Part shown: piece by piece, positions 8,497 through 16,118 of the stretch | How the letters are laid out: every line of letters begins with the position of its first letter | How positions within the stretch are numbered: position 1 is the first letter of the stretch | From: an uncultured Christensenella sp. | Lineage (GTDB): Bacteria > Bacillota > Clostridia > Christensenellales > Borkfalkiaceae | Direction: 5' to 3' | DNA: 27,840 bases | Assembly: GCA_910585705.1 (NCBI GenBank) | Contig: CAJUER010000009.1 | Location: 1-27,840, forward strand | Notes under the pieces: model-generated | The model's input: the letters and a program-made list of their open reading frames with translations, nothing else | What the model was told of the DNA's origin: nothing | The model's database searches: none | Made by a program: the position numbers and the translations under genes

Positions 8497-8736
8497 GCCG
8501 CACTTAATTAAATTACAAATTAATATATTTCCGCAGTGCAATTTATATTCCCGCCACGTCCCTGTCCGCGTTAATCCCGCCGTTATATATTTTACCGACC
8601 AGAAAGTAGGCAAGAACCTAAAACTGAGTAAACGACGGATTAGCACGGCGAAAGTAGCAAAATGCAGAAATAATCTCGTGGTTTTCCTAATCCGCCTCCT
8701 CCTCAAACTCGGCGGAGCAATTTTTCCGTTTACAAG
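8497..8736. other. Non-coding spacer between divergent genes
   Basis: I see no gene here. The stretch has no stop-free frame with an SD, no clear repeats and no RNA signature. Confidence 0.5.
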
Positions 8737-8771
8737 TTGACAAAACTATTTTATAGTGTTACTATTAGTAA
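8737..8771 (+). promoter_or_regulatory. Promoter with overlapping palindromic operator
   Basis: TTGACA (8737-8742), 17 bp, TACTAT (8760-8765). The perfect palindrome TTACTATTAGTAA (8759-8771) covers the -10 box and the bases just after it. PadR regulators commonly repress their own operon this way; binding here is inferred. Confidence 0.7.
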
Positions 8772-8785
8772 TATAGGAGTGCGAA

Positions 8786-9316
8786 ATGGAATACATAATT
8801 TTAGGTTTATTACTATTACAGCCGCGAACGATTTATCAGTTGCGAAAGCGCATAAACGACGGATTGAATTTAATGTACAGTTGCAGTACCGGCAGCATAC
8901 AAGCCGCCATTAAAAAACTATTGCAAAACGGTCATATTTCCGTTATCGAGATAGCCGAAGACGGAAAATTAAAAAAAATGTACGGTATAACCGAAAGCGG
9001 AAAAATCTATTTTTACGGCTGGTTAAACAATCCCATTGACGGCAGTGTTATCAAAAATCCCGAATTGTCGAAGATATATTTTATGGGATTTGCCGAAAAA
9101 TCCGTTCGCATAAAGTTAATCGAAGAACACATTGATTATTTGAAAAAGATGTGTTCCGACCTGGAAAAAATCTGCGGCGAAGGCGCAACGCTTTCGAATG
9201 AAATGCTCGGCAACGATATATTTTACTACCAACTGCACACGGCAATTTACGGGCGTGATTTAATGAAATTCAATATCGAGTGGTACAAACGATTATTAAA
9301 AAATATTAAGGAGTAA
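8786..9316 (+). CDS. PadR family transcriptional regulator
   Basis: 176 aa. Residues 1-75 form the PadR winged helix (MEYIILGLLLLQPRTIYQLRK, then the recognition helix STGSIQAAIKKLLQNGHI and a wing ending KMYGITESGK). Residues 85-176 are the C-terminal helical dimerisation region, with the usual long coiled-coil helix (IKLIEEHIDYLKKMCSDLEKI). SD AGGAG lies 6 nt before the ATG. Family members are usually repressors released by phenolics, drugs or envelope stress. It leads a two-gene operon with the hydrolase 5 nt downstream and probably controls both through the palindrome over its promoter. Confidence 0.9.
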   Translation: MEYIILGLLLLQPRTIYQLRKRINDGLNLMYSCSTGSIQAAIKKLLQNGHISVIEIAEDGKLKKMYGITESGKIYFYGWLNNPIDGSVIKNPELSKIYFMGFAEKSVRIKLIEEHIDYLKKMCSDLEKICGEGATLSNEMLGNDIFYYQLHTAIYGRDLMKFNIEWYKRLLKNIKE

Positions 9317-9321
9317 TTAAA

Positions 9322-10119
9322 ATGCAAAACTTATATCTTGAAAATTCGCCTATCGCCTACTATTTAGACGACTCCGCAAACAAGGAATGGCTTGTTTTTA
9401 TTCACGCCGCTTTTGTTGACCGCAGAATGTTTGAAAAACAGTTCGATTATTTCTCGGGAAAATACAATTTGCTTGCAATAGATATTTTAGGACACGGCAA
9501 TTCGATTCACGCGCAAAAAGGCGACGGCATCGAAAAAATGTCCTACTGGATAGACCGCATTTTCCAAAAACATAAAATACCCGCCGCTCACTTTATCGGC
9601 GTTTCGTTGGGCTCGGTTTTTATTCAGGACTTTGCAAACAAATATGAAAATAAAGTTTTGTCGCTTGCCTGCTTCGGCGGCTATGACATAAATAATTTCG
9701 ATATTAAAAATCAAAAGTCCAATTCAAAAGAACAAATGAAAATGATGTTGAAAGCGTTGTTTTCAATTAAATGGTTTGCAAAAGCAAATAAAAAAATTTC
9801 CGCCTACACAAGCGACGCGCAAACGGCATTTTACAATATGAATATTCAGTTCAAAAAAAGTTCTTTCAGGCATATGTCAGGCCTGAATAAACTTGTAAAC
9901 AAATACCCGAAGAAAGAACGCAATTATAATTTATTGGTCGGCTGCGGAGAGCATGATATTCCTATGGAAATCGAAATCGTAAACAAGTGGGCCGAATATG
10001 AAAATTGCGATAAAATAATTTTCGGGAATGCAGGACACTGCGTGAATATGGACGTCCCGCAGGAGTTCAATATTTGTCTGGAAAAATTTTTGCAAAAATG
10101 CCAAAGCGAAAAATTATGA
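9322..10119 (+). CDS. Alpha/beta-fold hydrolase
   Basis: 265 aa, cytosolic. The strand-turn motif VFIHAAFVDRRMFEKQ near residue 25 replaces the usual HG oxyanion motif. The nucleophile elbow is GVSLGS (Ser95). The acid is Asp212 in CGEHDIP and the base is His239 in GNAGHCVNMD. The cap region is about 120-190. Overall length and spacing match small esterases, lipases or C-C hydrolases; the substrate is unknown. SD AAGGAG lies before the ATG. Co-transcription with the PadR gene suggests it acts on the compound that PadR senses. Confidence 0.88.
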   Translation: MQNLYLENSPIAYYLDDSANKEWLVFIHAAFVDRRMFEKQFDYFSGKYNLLAIDILGHGNSIHAQKGDGIEKMSYWIDRIFQKHKIPAAHFIGVSLGSVFIQDFANKYENKVLSLACFGGYDINNFDIKNQKSNSKEQMKMMLKALFSIKWFAKANKKISAYTSDAQTAFYNMNIQFKKSSFRHMSGLNKLVNKYPKKERNYNLLVGCGEHDIPMEIEIVNKWAEYENCDKIIFGNAGHCVNMDVPQEFNICLEKFLQKCQSEKL

Positions 10120-10218
10120 CCGACTACGCCGCATAACAAAACTATTGCTAAGAAAAAGTTACACTTATAGCCCCGCTATTTTTAATATATGACGCATCTT
10201 GAACCAGTCATAAATAGA

Positions 10219-10243
10219 GCCGCGAGAATCAAATTCTCGCGGC
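10219..10243 (+). terminator. Hairpin after the PadR-hydrolase operon
   Basis: GCCGCGAGAAT, loop CAA, then its complement: an 11-bp stem followed only by TTCGTGATT. The poor T-tract lowers confidence. Confidence 0.5.
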
Positions 10244-10270
10244 TTCGTGATTATCTATAAAAGTGACAGA

Positions 10271-10487
10271 TTATTTAAGGGTGGGCAACTTCCCTTCCTG
10301 CACATTCCAATAATATTCGCCCGTTATGCCGAGCGACTGTTTTTGCCACTCCGTTGTAATATACTCGTTTTCCCCGACGGCGCGTGCACCTTCGCCGCTC
10401 ACGGGTTTGTCTCCCGTAAGGTTATTAGTAGCGCCTTCCTTAAAACGACCCTTCGTTGTGTCGGCAAAGTTCGGTAAAAACGAACAT
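10271..10487 (-). pseudogene. 3' remnant of a secreted repeat-type surface protein
   Basis: An open minus-strand frame without a start codon ends at TAA 10273-10271. Its last part reads ATNNLTGDKPVSGEGA, then ITTEWQKQSLGITGEYYWN and VQEGKLPTLK. This resembles the last repeat of clostridial GLUG/leucine-rich surface proteins, where a W-x-P/L-type module closes the protein. Nothing upstream continues it; the next gene ends immediately beside it at 10489. It is probably the tail left after replacement or deletion of a larger gene. Confidence 0.55.
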
Positions 10488-10488
10488 A

Positions 10489-11307
10489 TTACCGATAATT
10501 ATCCCAAATTAAATCGAAGCCGTTATCTAAATGATTAAAAATATTTTCACTTAAATTTTTGTCGGAACTGTTCCAGCTTCCCTGCAAACCAACCGATAAA
10601 TCTACGGAGTCCTTGTTAAAAGGTTGAACGTTCCACCAGCATAAGCAATTAAAGCTTCCGTCTTTTAAACGATATTTTGCAATACGGAAATTATATCTGT
10701 ACTCGTCCTTATAATAACGTATTTCCACACGATTGGGGAATTGGTCCATTAAGGGTTGTAAATATATTATCGTTTCATCATTAACTTGAGAAATATACGA
10801 AGTTGATTGCGGACAAAGTCGTTCACATCTTTCAATATATTCTTTATTATCTTTTTGAGTTGATACGAGCAGGATTTTTATTTTACAATCGGAATTTTGC
10901 AAGCATTCTTTAATATCGTCAAAAAACGTTTTAAAAAAACCGTTACCGGAAATAAACATCAGCTTGATTTCCGCAGGATAATTATTTGTTTTTTTATTGC
11001 CGAATAAGTTTAAAATATCTTCCGCATTTGACCTGCCTTCTCCTATATTTTCTATTCCGAAAGAAAGGAGCTTGTCGTTATTCTTTTTGATTTTGAAAAA
11101 GTTATCGGTAATTACTTTGGTAAAGATAGTCGCTACCACACCGACTATGGCAACAGATAGAATGTCGTTAAGCAAGTCGGTTAATATTTCCTTCCAATCG
11201 GTAGAGTCATGCAAAAGCGCGTTTGCAATTATTATCATTATAACAAGAGCAATTATGATAACCGCAAGCACCCAAAATGATAATTCAAACTGTTTTTTCT
11301 TTTTCAT
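10489..11307 (-). CDS. Two-TM membrane protein with a possible PLD-like domain
   Basis: 272 aa. Two hydrophobic helices occupy residues 10-30 (WVLAVIIIALVIMIIIANAL) and 46-66. A cytoplasmic alpha/beta domain follows, containing LMFISGNGFFKTFFDD, IKILLVSTQ and RVEIRYYKDEYRYNFRIAKYRL. That order (strand-helix, strand, basic strand, FRI strand) is reminiscent of PLD/HKD-like folds, but no clear HxK motif is present, so it may be an inactive or divergent member. The start has SD GAAGGAAA. It is a single-gene unit with its own promoter at 11360-11389. Membrane-tethered domains of this design occur in nucleotide-signalling and defence effectors; nothing nearby confirms that here. Confidence 0.65.
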   Translation of the reverse strand: MKKKKQFELSFWVLAVIIIALVIMIIIANALLHDSTDWKEILTDLLNDILSVAIVGVVATIFTKVITDNFFKIKKNNDKLLSFGIENIGEGRSNAEDILNLFGNKKTNNYPAEIKLMFISGNGFFKTFFDDIKECLQNSDCKIKILLVSTQKDNKEYIERCERLCPQSTSYISQVNDETIIYLQPLMDQFPNRVEIRYYKDEYRYNFRIAKYRLKDGSFNCLCWWNVQPFNKDSVDLSVGLQGSWNSSDKNLSENIFNHLDNGFDLIWDNYR

Positions 11308-11359
11308 TTTTTCCTTCTATGTAAATATAAGTGAATAAAACACTCTTTAAAGCATATTC

Positions 11360-11389
11360 ATTATAACATGCGCACCGTAAATTTTTCAA
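11360..11389 (-). promoter_or_regulatory. Promoter of the two-TM protein gene
   Basis: Minus strand: TTGAAA (11389-11384), 18 bp, TATAAT (11365-11360). Confidence 0.7.
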
Positions 11390-11397
11390 GAAAAAAA

Positions 11398-11709
11398 TTA
11401 ACAAATAAAAGCAAAGCAATTTTCCGCCATTAACTTAAATATAAATTTCGATTTGTTTTGTTTTTTCTTCTCTTTGTATCTGACGCAATAGCAAACCAAC
11501 AAACGTACGGCAAATATGCTATATATAATGCCGAGAATAATAGCAGTAATTATTGCGCTCTTATTGTTTGGCGTAATAAAAATGCAATCGTTTAGGTTGT
11601 TCGGAATATAGGCGATTTTTATCGTATCGCCTATATTCTTTACGCCGCCCGTAGCGCTTTTACTGTTTGTCACCGTATAAATCGTTCCGTCAACTTCTAA
11701 TATCGAAAT
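11398..11709 (-). pseudogene. N-terminally truncated DUF3592 membrane protein
   Basis: The frame reads ISILEVDGTIYTVTNSKS, then GDTIKIAYIPNNLNDC, a membrane helix (AIITAIILGIIYSIFAVRLL) and a basic tail. GD-I-I-Y-P-N before a single helix is the C-terminal half of DUF3592 proteins, which normally also have an N-terminal helix and more extracellular strands. That half is missing, and the frame begins only after the stop of the gene at 11710. A GTG at 11673 could start a 91-aa product, but no SD supports it. I read it as a broken gene. Confidence 0.55.
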
Positions 11710-12117
11710 TTATAAATAATGTTTCTCTATCATTTCCGTGATATAACCTTTAAGAATGCTTTTAAGCTGCTCATAACAACCGAACACATAATCGTCAAAT
11801 TCGTTAAAAGCGCCTATTATATCCTCGTATTCGGGTTCGTCGCCGAGCGAAATATATTTATCGTATGCCGCATTAAAATTTTCAAGCAAACCTTCGGGAA
11901 GAACGGAACGCAGGTCTTGCACTCTACCATAAAGGCGGTTGTCGAATTTAGCCATCGAAAAAAAGTCAAAATGACCTCTGCCTCCCGATAACCGTTTTTC
12001 ATCCATATCCGAACAGTAATCGAAAAGCGCAGCGTACGGAGCAGGCAATTTTTCTTTTCTATACGCCTTTTGAGCCTTATAATACCATGCGTTTTCTTTT
12101 AATTTTTTCCAAAACAT
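11710..12117 (-). CDS. Small soluble protein, function unknown
   Basis: 135 aa, SD GGAGG 7 nt before ATG, with its own promoter at 12164-12192. It is mostly helical, with motifs LSGGRGHFDFF, LRSVLPEGLLENFNAAY and FNEFDDYVFGCYEQ. The layout (a Gly-rich turn before aromatic residues, then LP-x(4)-N-x(2)-AY) loosely resembles DMP19/DUF4375-type proteins, often found near secreted-toxin immunity genes, but I cannot assign it. The truncated DUF3592 frame follows directly after its stop. Confidence 0.65.
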   Translation of the reverse strand: MFWKKLKENAWYYKAQKAYRKEKLPAPYAALFDYCSDMDEKRLSGGRGHFDFFSMAKFDNRLYGRVQDLRSVLPEGLLENFNAAYDKYISLGDEPEYEDIIGAFNEFDDYVFGCYEQLKSILKGYITEMIEKHYL

Positions 12118-12163
12118 CTAAACGCCTCCGCTATATTTATTTTAACGCTTCATTAGTAAATTC

Positions 12164-12192
12164 ATAATACCAAAAGCTAACGCATTTTTCAA
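12164..12192 (-). promoter_or_regulatory. Promoter of the 135-aa gene
   Basis: Minus strand: TTGAAA (12192-12187), 17 bp, TATTAT (12169-12164). Confidence 0.65.
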
Positions 12193-12239
12193 GCGTAAAC
12201 ATTTAAAAAGACAAAGCCACAATTATTGATGTTAAAAAA

Positions 12240-12269
12240 CGAAAAAGCACCATTAAGGGTGCTTTTTCG
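12240..12269. terminator. Bidirectional terminator
   Basis: CGAAAAAGCACC and GGTGCTTTTTCG around ATTAAG form a 12-bp stem with built-in A and T runs. It most likely ends the PP2C-like transcript (minus). Confidence 0.7.
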
Positions 12270-12526
12270 TCGTGGAGCGGTAGTTTTAATTTTTATATAC
12301 TCACCTACTTGACGGGTCGGAGCTGTAAAACGCCCCGCTATCGGGAACGGCGGCAATAATCAAATCGTTTATGTTTCTCTTCGCAGATAGCAATTAGCGC
12401 CGCTTTTAGCTATAAATTCTTTAACGGAAAGCAATATTAAAAACGATTTTAACTTTTAGTTCATAAATGTTCTTCACTTCGGGTGCTTTTAATAAGGCTA
12501 ATCGACGGCTTTTTGTTATTAGTGTT
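12270..12526. other. Non-coding stretch, possibly a gene relic
   Basis: No complete gene is visible. On the minus strand a 31-codon open stretch (12301-12396) reads DLIIAAVPDSGAFYSSDPSS before a stop and has no start codon. It looks like protein sequence but I cannot name a parent. Confidence 0.35.
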
Positions 12527-13330
12527 TTAAAGCGTAATTTCCGTTACGGTAATATCGTCTATTATTTTAAAACGCGGGTATTTCGTACCTAAACGGTCGG
12601 AATAAGAAGTTTCAGCTATCTTTGCAATCTCTTCTTCTATATCGTCTATTTTAGAGAACATTTCGTTATGGTTTTCATAAATATGCAAATGCTCGAACGC
12701 CTGCGAAAACCCGTCCGAATACAGATATATTTTGCTTAATTCACAAATGTCGAAAAGGAACGTCTTCTCATTAATTACCGGATTTGACGAAAGCGTAAGC
12801 GCGGTGTAACCTCCGTCTTTGTTAATAAGATTTCTGTGTTTTATCAGGATATCGTCTATAAATATACGCGAACCTATTATATCAGTCACGCCTTTTTGCT
12901 CGCAAATTTCTTTAAGCTTTTCTAATGCAACTGTATCGAGGCGGGCTAAATCGCCGCAAAAGCATCTTACTATACTTCCGTCCTTTTTTATAACCGTTGC
13001 CTCACAGTCGCCCAATACGCCTATGCGCAGCCGTTCGCCGTCGAATTCCGCCCAGCAAGCGCTTGCGGACGGTATCGTCGCCGCGCTTTTTTCCTTTACA
13101 GGCAAATCTTCGTATGCGTCACGGCAAAGCGCGGTAAATCTTTCCTTTATCCCTCCGTCGTAACGTTTTATACGCTTTTTTATATATTCTACCATCCAAC
13201 GCGCGCTATTGAAATTTTTGTCTTTTATAAGCGGCGTAGCGCCGTCTAAAACAATATTAAAATTTTTGCCGTTGATAAACCTGTCCTCGTTCCAACTGTG
13301 CGCCTTGCGCGTTTTTGAAATAACTTTCAT
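12527..13330 (-). CDS. PP2C-like Ser/Thr protein phosphatase
   Basis: 267 aa from ATG at 13330 (MKVISKTRKAHSWNEDR). GGTG lies 7 nt upstream; a GTG three codons earlier is less likely. PP2C landmarks appear in order: NEDR at 14-17, a DGAT version of the DGxxG metal motif at 29-32, an IGVLGDC strand with Asp108, YSDG at 204-207, and the terminal metal Asp in IDDIT (258-259). The DG motif lacks its second Gly (ATP instead), as in several compact bacterial PP2C-like proteins, so activity is probable but not certain. The expected role is Mn/Mg-dependent dephosphorylation of Ser/Thr in the cytosol. It is divergent from the membrane Nudix gene, with overlapping promoters and a roughly 150-nt leader. 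Confidence 0.82.
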   Translation of the reverse strand: MKVISKTRKAHSWNEDRFINGKNFNIVLDGATPLIKDKNFNSARWMVEYIKKRIKRYDGGIKERFTALCRDAYEDLPVKEKSAATIPSASACWAEFDGERLRIGVLGDCEATVIKKDGSIVRCFCGDLARLDTVALEKLKEICEQKGVTDIIGSRIFIDDILIKHRNLINKDGGYTALTLSSNPVINEKTFLFDICELSKIYLYSDGFSQAFEHLHIYENHNEMFSKIDDIEEEIAKIAETSYSDRLGTKYPRFKIIDDITVTEITL

Positions 13331-13485
13331 AAAATTCACCGGATAAATTATAACGCCGAAAAGGCTATTTGTCGGTTTCTATGAACAAGCGGAACAAGGC
13401 AAGCAGTTTCACCGGGCGTGCATATAGACGCAGATAACCCGATAAAACGCAGTTTAAGCGCCGCTCATAGTAAACGACCTGTTTT

Positions 13486-13514
13486 ATTATACCACTTTTT
13501 GCGCACATTGACAA
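13486..13514 (-). promoter_or_regulatory. Promoter of the PP2C-like gene
   Basis: Minus strand: TTGTCA (13514-13509), 17 bp, TATAAT (13491-13486). Its -35 occupies nearly the same bases as the -35 of the divergent promoter. Confidence 0.75.
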
Positions 13515-13536
13515 ACTACTTGCACTTTGTTATAAT
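13508..13536 (+). promoter_or_regulatory. Promoter of the membrane Nudix-like gene
   Basis: TTGACA (13508-13513), 17 bp, TATAAT (13531-13536): a perfect consensus. The -35 overlaps the minus-strand -35 by five bases, so the two promoters should exclude each other. Confidence 0.85.
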
Positions 13537-13567
13537 TAATTAAATTTATTTGTTTTATAGGTTTGAT

Positions 13568-15292
13568 ATGAAAAAAGGTTCTAAATTCAGACCCCGAGCG
13601 TGGAAATTTAAGACTCACCTGACTTCGGGTTACTATTTATCCGCCGCAGGTTTTGCGTTGGCGTGTTTCGTTTCGCTCAGCGTGGCAATTACAAACTTCC
13701 TTTCGTATTTTATCGACTGTAACAAAGACTCGGCTACAATTATTAACATTGTGGTTTCGTGCATATCGTTCGCCGTATCCCTGTACTGTTCGGTTAACTC
13801 CGTTATAAAATTACATAGGGATTTTTTCAGCAGACAATTCCTTGAACAGAAAGATTATGAGGAAAAAATCAAAGAATCAGTAATTAAAAATATATCCGTG
13901 AAAGATAAGGAAAACAGGTTTGAGTGGCTGCAATTTGACGGAAAATACTACCTATGCTCCGAAGACGTAGACAACGCTCTCCTTAAAAGTGCGGATAAAC
14001 TGCTTTTGTCTGTAACCGGAGAAAAGCGCAAAATGAACGCAGACCAGCGACAAGCATTATATCAAATAGTCAACACCAAAATTGCGCAGGGCAAAAATAT
14101 ATTCAACGGCAAGCTCGTCAGTCTACGCACGGATATGTTTGTAAAAGGCGTATTGGGTGACATAAAAGAAATTAAAAATATAGGGACCCCCATAGATGAT
14201 GAAGGTAATTTTTTAAGATTTAAAAACTTCAAGTTCGTTAAAGTTGCAAAAACCGATTATTTCACAAATCTTACGACAAACGATTTAATATTCAAACAAT
14301 TATTTAAGTACGATTTTTCCGACGTTTATTGCGGCAAATCCGCATGTGTAAACGAGGACGACGTGCTCTATAATTTGTCGCAGAGTCCCGCTGCGAATAT
14401 TATCGGCGTAAACACTATCGCAATAACGCACGACGGAATGCTCATAATCAATAAGCAGAAAAACAACAACGACGTAAACAATAACTGTTTCGTGCCGAGC
14501 GGCTCGGGCTCTTCCGACTTCGACGATTTAAAAAATTGCAAAGACGACAAAAATGAAAAAATCATCGCCCTTGAAAAAAGAAAAACTTACAATTGCGAAC
14601 CCGTCGTCACTATCGATAAAAGCAAAATAATCGGCTTTGAAAACAAGAAAGAAGATATCGATACTTTCGACAATCTCACTGACGCATATTTTAAGGCTGA
14701 AAAAGCTAAAAATGATTGTAAAGCTATAAAAAAATTTATTCAAAAATCTAAGAAGTACAGCTGTGACTTCAACGAATTTATAACATACGGCATGGCGCGC
14801 GAGCTTGCGGAAGAGAGCCATATCGTATCCGCCGACGGCAAGGATAAAATAAAGCAAATATCTAAACTTGGCAAAACCACATATATCTGCGGATACATAC
14901 GCCTGATGGACAGAGGCGGCAAACCCGACTTTTTCGGACTTACTCTTTTAGAACAACCCAAAAATAAAGTTGAAGAGCTGTTCGTTCACGGCAAAATTAA
15001 GTACACGAAAAAAGAATTCATAAAGAAACATTCAATTACCGACTATACGGAAGTTTGCAAACAGATCTATGTTCCTATGGATAAATTTTTAAGCTTTAAA
15101 GATCACGAGGAATTCTGCAAATATTTAAACGACGAAGACGGTAAAGGCAAAAAACAGGATATCAAAATTTCTCTGCAACTCTATTATTCTTTTTATAGGA
15201 TGAAAAAGCTCTTCGACGGTTTCACTATTCCATCTGACGACGACTATTTCACTGCTCTTAAAAAACATCTCAAAACTAAGCGCGGCACATAA
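13568..15292 (+). CDS. Two-TM protein with a C-terminal Nudix-like domain
   Basis: 574 aa from ATG 13568 (MKKGSKF; ATAGG upstream). A TTG-started version six codons longer is less likely. Residues 20-75 hold two membrane helices (YLSAAGFALACFVSLSVAI and IINIVVSCISFAVSLYC) followed by a charged helix, similar in plan to SLATT-type 2TM effector anchors. Residues 90-270 are a mixed domain I do not recognise. Residues 275-440 look like a Nudix fold: strand IGVNTIAITHDGMLIINKQ, a Gly-rich turn (VPSGSGS), then after a roughly 95-residue Lys-rich insertion the helix GMARELAEESHI, matching REUxEE with Glu/Glu metal ligands near 411-416. The Nudix box is split by the insertion. The expected reaction would be hydrolysis of a nucleoside diphosphate-X, substrate unknown. 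Divergent from a PP2C-like gene. Confidence 0.68.
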   Translation: MKKGSKFRPRAWKFKTHLTSGYYLSAAGFALACFVSLSVAITNFLSYFIDCNKDSATIINIVVSCISFAVSLYCSVNSVIKLHRDFFSRQFLEQKDYEEKIKESVIKNISVKDKENRFEWLQFDGKYYLCSEDVDNALLKSADKLLLSVTGEKRKMNADQRQALYQIVNTKIAQGKNIFNGKLVSLRTDMFVKGVLGDIKEIKNIGTPIDDEGNFLRFKNFKFVKVAKTDYFTNLTTNDLIFKQLFKYDFSDVYCGKSACVNEDDVLYNLSQSPAANIIGVNTIAITHDGMLIINKQKNNNDVNNNCFVPSGSGSSDFDDLKNCKDDKNEKIIALEKRKTYNCEPVVTIDKSKIIGFENKKEDIDTFDNLTDAYFKAEKAKNDCKAIKKFIQKSKKYSCDFNEFITYGMARELAEESHIVSADGKDKIKQISKLGKTTYICGYIRLMDRGGKPDFFGLTLLEQPKNKVEELFVHGKIKYTKKEFIKKHSITDYTEVCKQIYVPMDKFLSFKDHEEFCKYLNDEDGKGKKQDIKISLQLYYSFYRMKKLFDGFTIPSDDDYFTALKKHLKTKRGT

Positions 15293-15345
15293 AAATAAAT
15301 TAGTTGAAAGCAATATATAAATAAAATTACTTCAATTTTTTACAC

Positions 15346-15387
15346 ACAAAAACAACGCAACGCGGTTAAGCGTTGCGCTGTTTTTGT
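15346..15387. terminator. Bidirectional terminator
   Basis: ACAAAAACA-A-CGCAACGC and GCGTTGCG-C-TGTTTTTGT around GGTTAA, with A and T runs on the two sides. It lies between the Nudix-like gene and the convergent 118-aa gene. Confidence 0.85.
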
Positions 15388-15555
15388 AAATTTATCGAAT
15401 TTGTTTACAGTTTAAATGTAGCTCGAAAAACCATAGTGAAATTTGCGCATTCGCGCTAAGCGTCGCCCACAAATCAAGCATACGCTTTTAATAAACTTTA
15501 CCGTTACTTGCACTCTCGCGCAAAGCACAGATATAACGAGTTTATTGTTAGAAAT

Positions 15556-15912
15556 TTACCATTCGCGCCATTCTTCCGTAACGTCTTCGGAATGGGATTT
15601 TAATCCGCGTTCGACTGCACTGTCTTGAATTATTTGCCAAATTTCTTCACGGGCATCGGTTTCAATTAAACAATAATCGGTTTTTTTATTCAATTTATTC
15701 AAGTCAAGCACTACTTTTTTAACTTGTTCCATAATTGTTTCATCGGTTAGATTGACAATATTGTTCAAGTTATCGAGATACTTCAAAAGTATGCTTTCAC
15801 ACTCTTGAACGTCTCTTTTCGAATATCCGCAATCTTCATCTTCAGACATATAATCAAGCATAGCTGCCACAACGTTTTCTTTTACTTGCTTTTTATACAA
15901 TTCGGTTTCCAT
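15556..15912 (-). CDS. Small acidic helical protein, function unknown
   Basis: 118 aa, with no membrane or secretion signal. It is acidic and almost fully helical, with Cys at 28, 38 and 81 and a C-terminal HSEDVTEEWREW. I do not recognise it. Acidic helical proteins of this size are often immunity-type or conserved hypothetical proteins. GGGAG lies 12 nt before the chosen ATG, and it has a good promoter at 15971-15998. Confidence 0.6.
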   Translation of the reverse strand: METELYKKQVKENVVAAMLDYMSEDEDCGYSKRDVQECESILLKYLDNLNNIVNLTDETIMEQVKKVVLDLNKLNKKTDYCLIETDAREEIWQIIQDSAVERGLKSHSEDVTEEWREW

Positions 15913-15970
15913 GAAGCATTAATTCTCCCATATCGTGTAATTACATTTTTCGTTTGGTTTGATAAGGTGT

Positions 15971-15998
15971 ATTATACGACAAGCACCCGCACTTTCAA
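15971..15998 (-). promoter_or_regulatory. Promoter of the 118-aa gene with inverted repeat
   Basis: Minus strand: TTGAAA (15998-15993), 16 bp, TATAAT (15976-15971). The spacer holds ACAAGCACCCGCAC (plus-strand reading, 15979-15992), which is repeated in inverted, slightly changed form at 16030-16044. This may be a regulator site pair. Confidence 0.6.
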
Positions 15999-16118
15999 CC
16001 ATATACAAGTAAAATATTACTTTGACACTGTGGCGGATGCTTGTTAAAAAAGATTTTAATGTATAATGACGTTCAAATTTTAACGGCATTTGTGAGCGGT
16101 GAAAACCTAAAACGAATT

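Noticed and set aside
8449..8706. Long N-terminal extension of the MATE protein
   Set aside because: It is Arg-rich, without an SD, and runs through a good promoter. The ATG at 8448 has an SD and matches the family start.
8021..8740. 239-codon plus-strand open frame opposite the MATE gene
   Set aside because: It is antisense to a clear MATE protein and has no domain features or SD.
12301..12396. Possible protein fragment DLIIAAVPDSGAFYSSDP
   Set aside because: It looks protein-like but has no start and no recognisable parent family, so it is not called a pseudogene.
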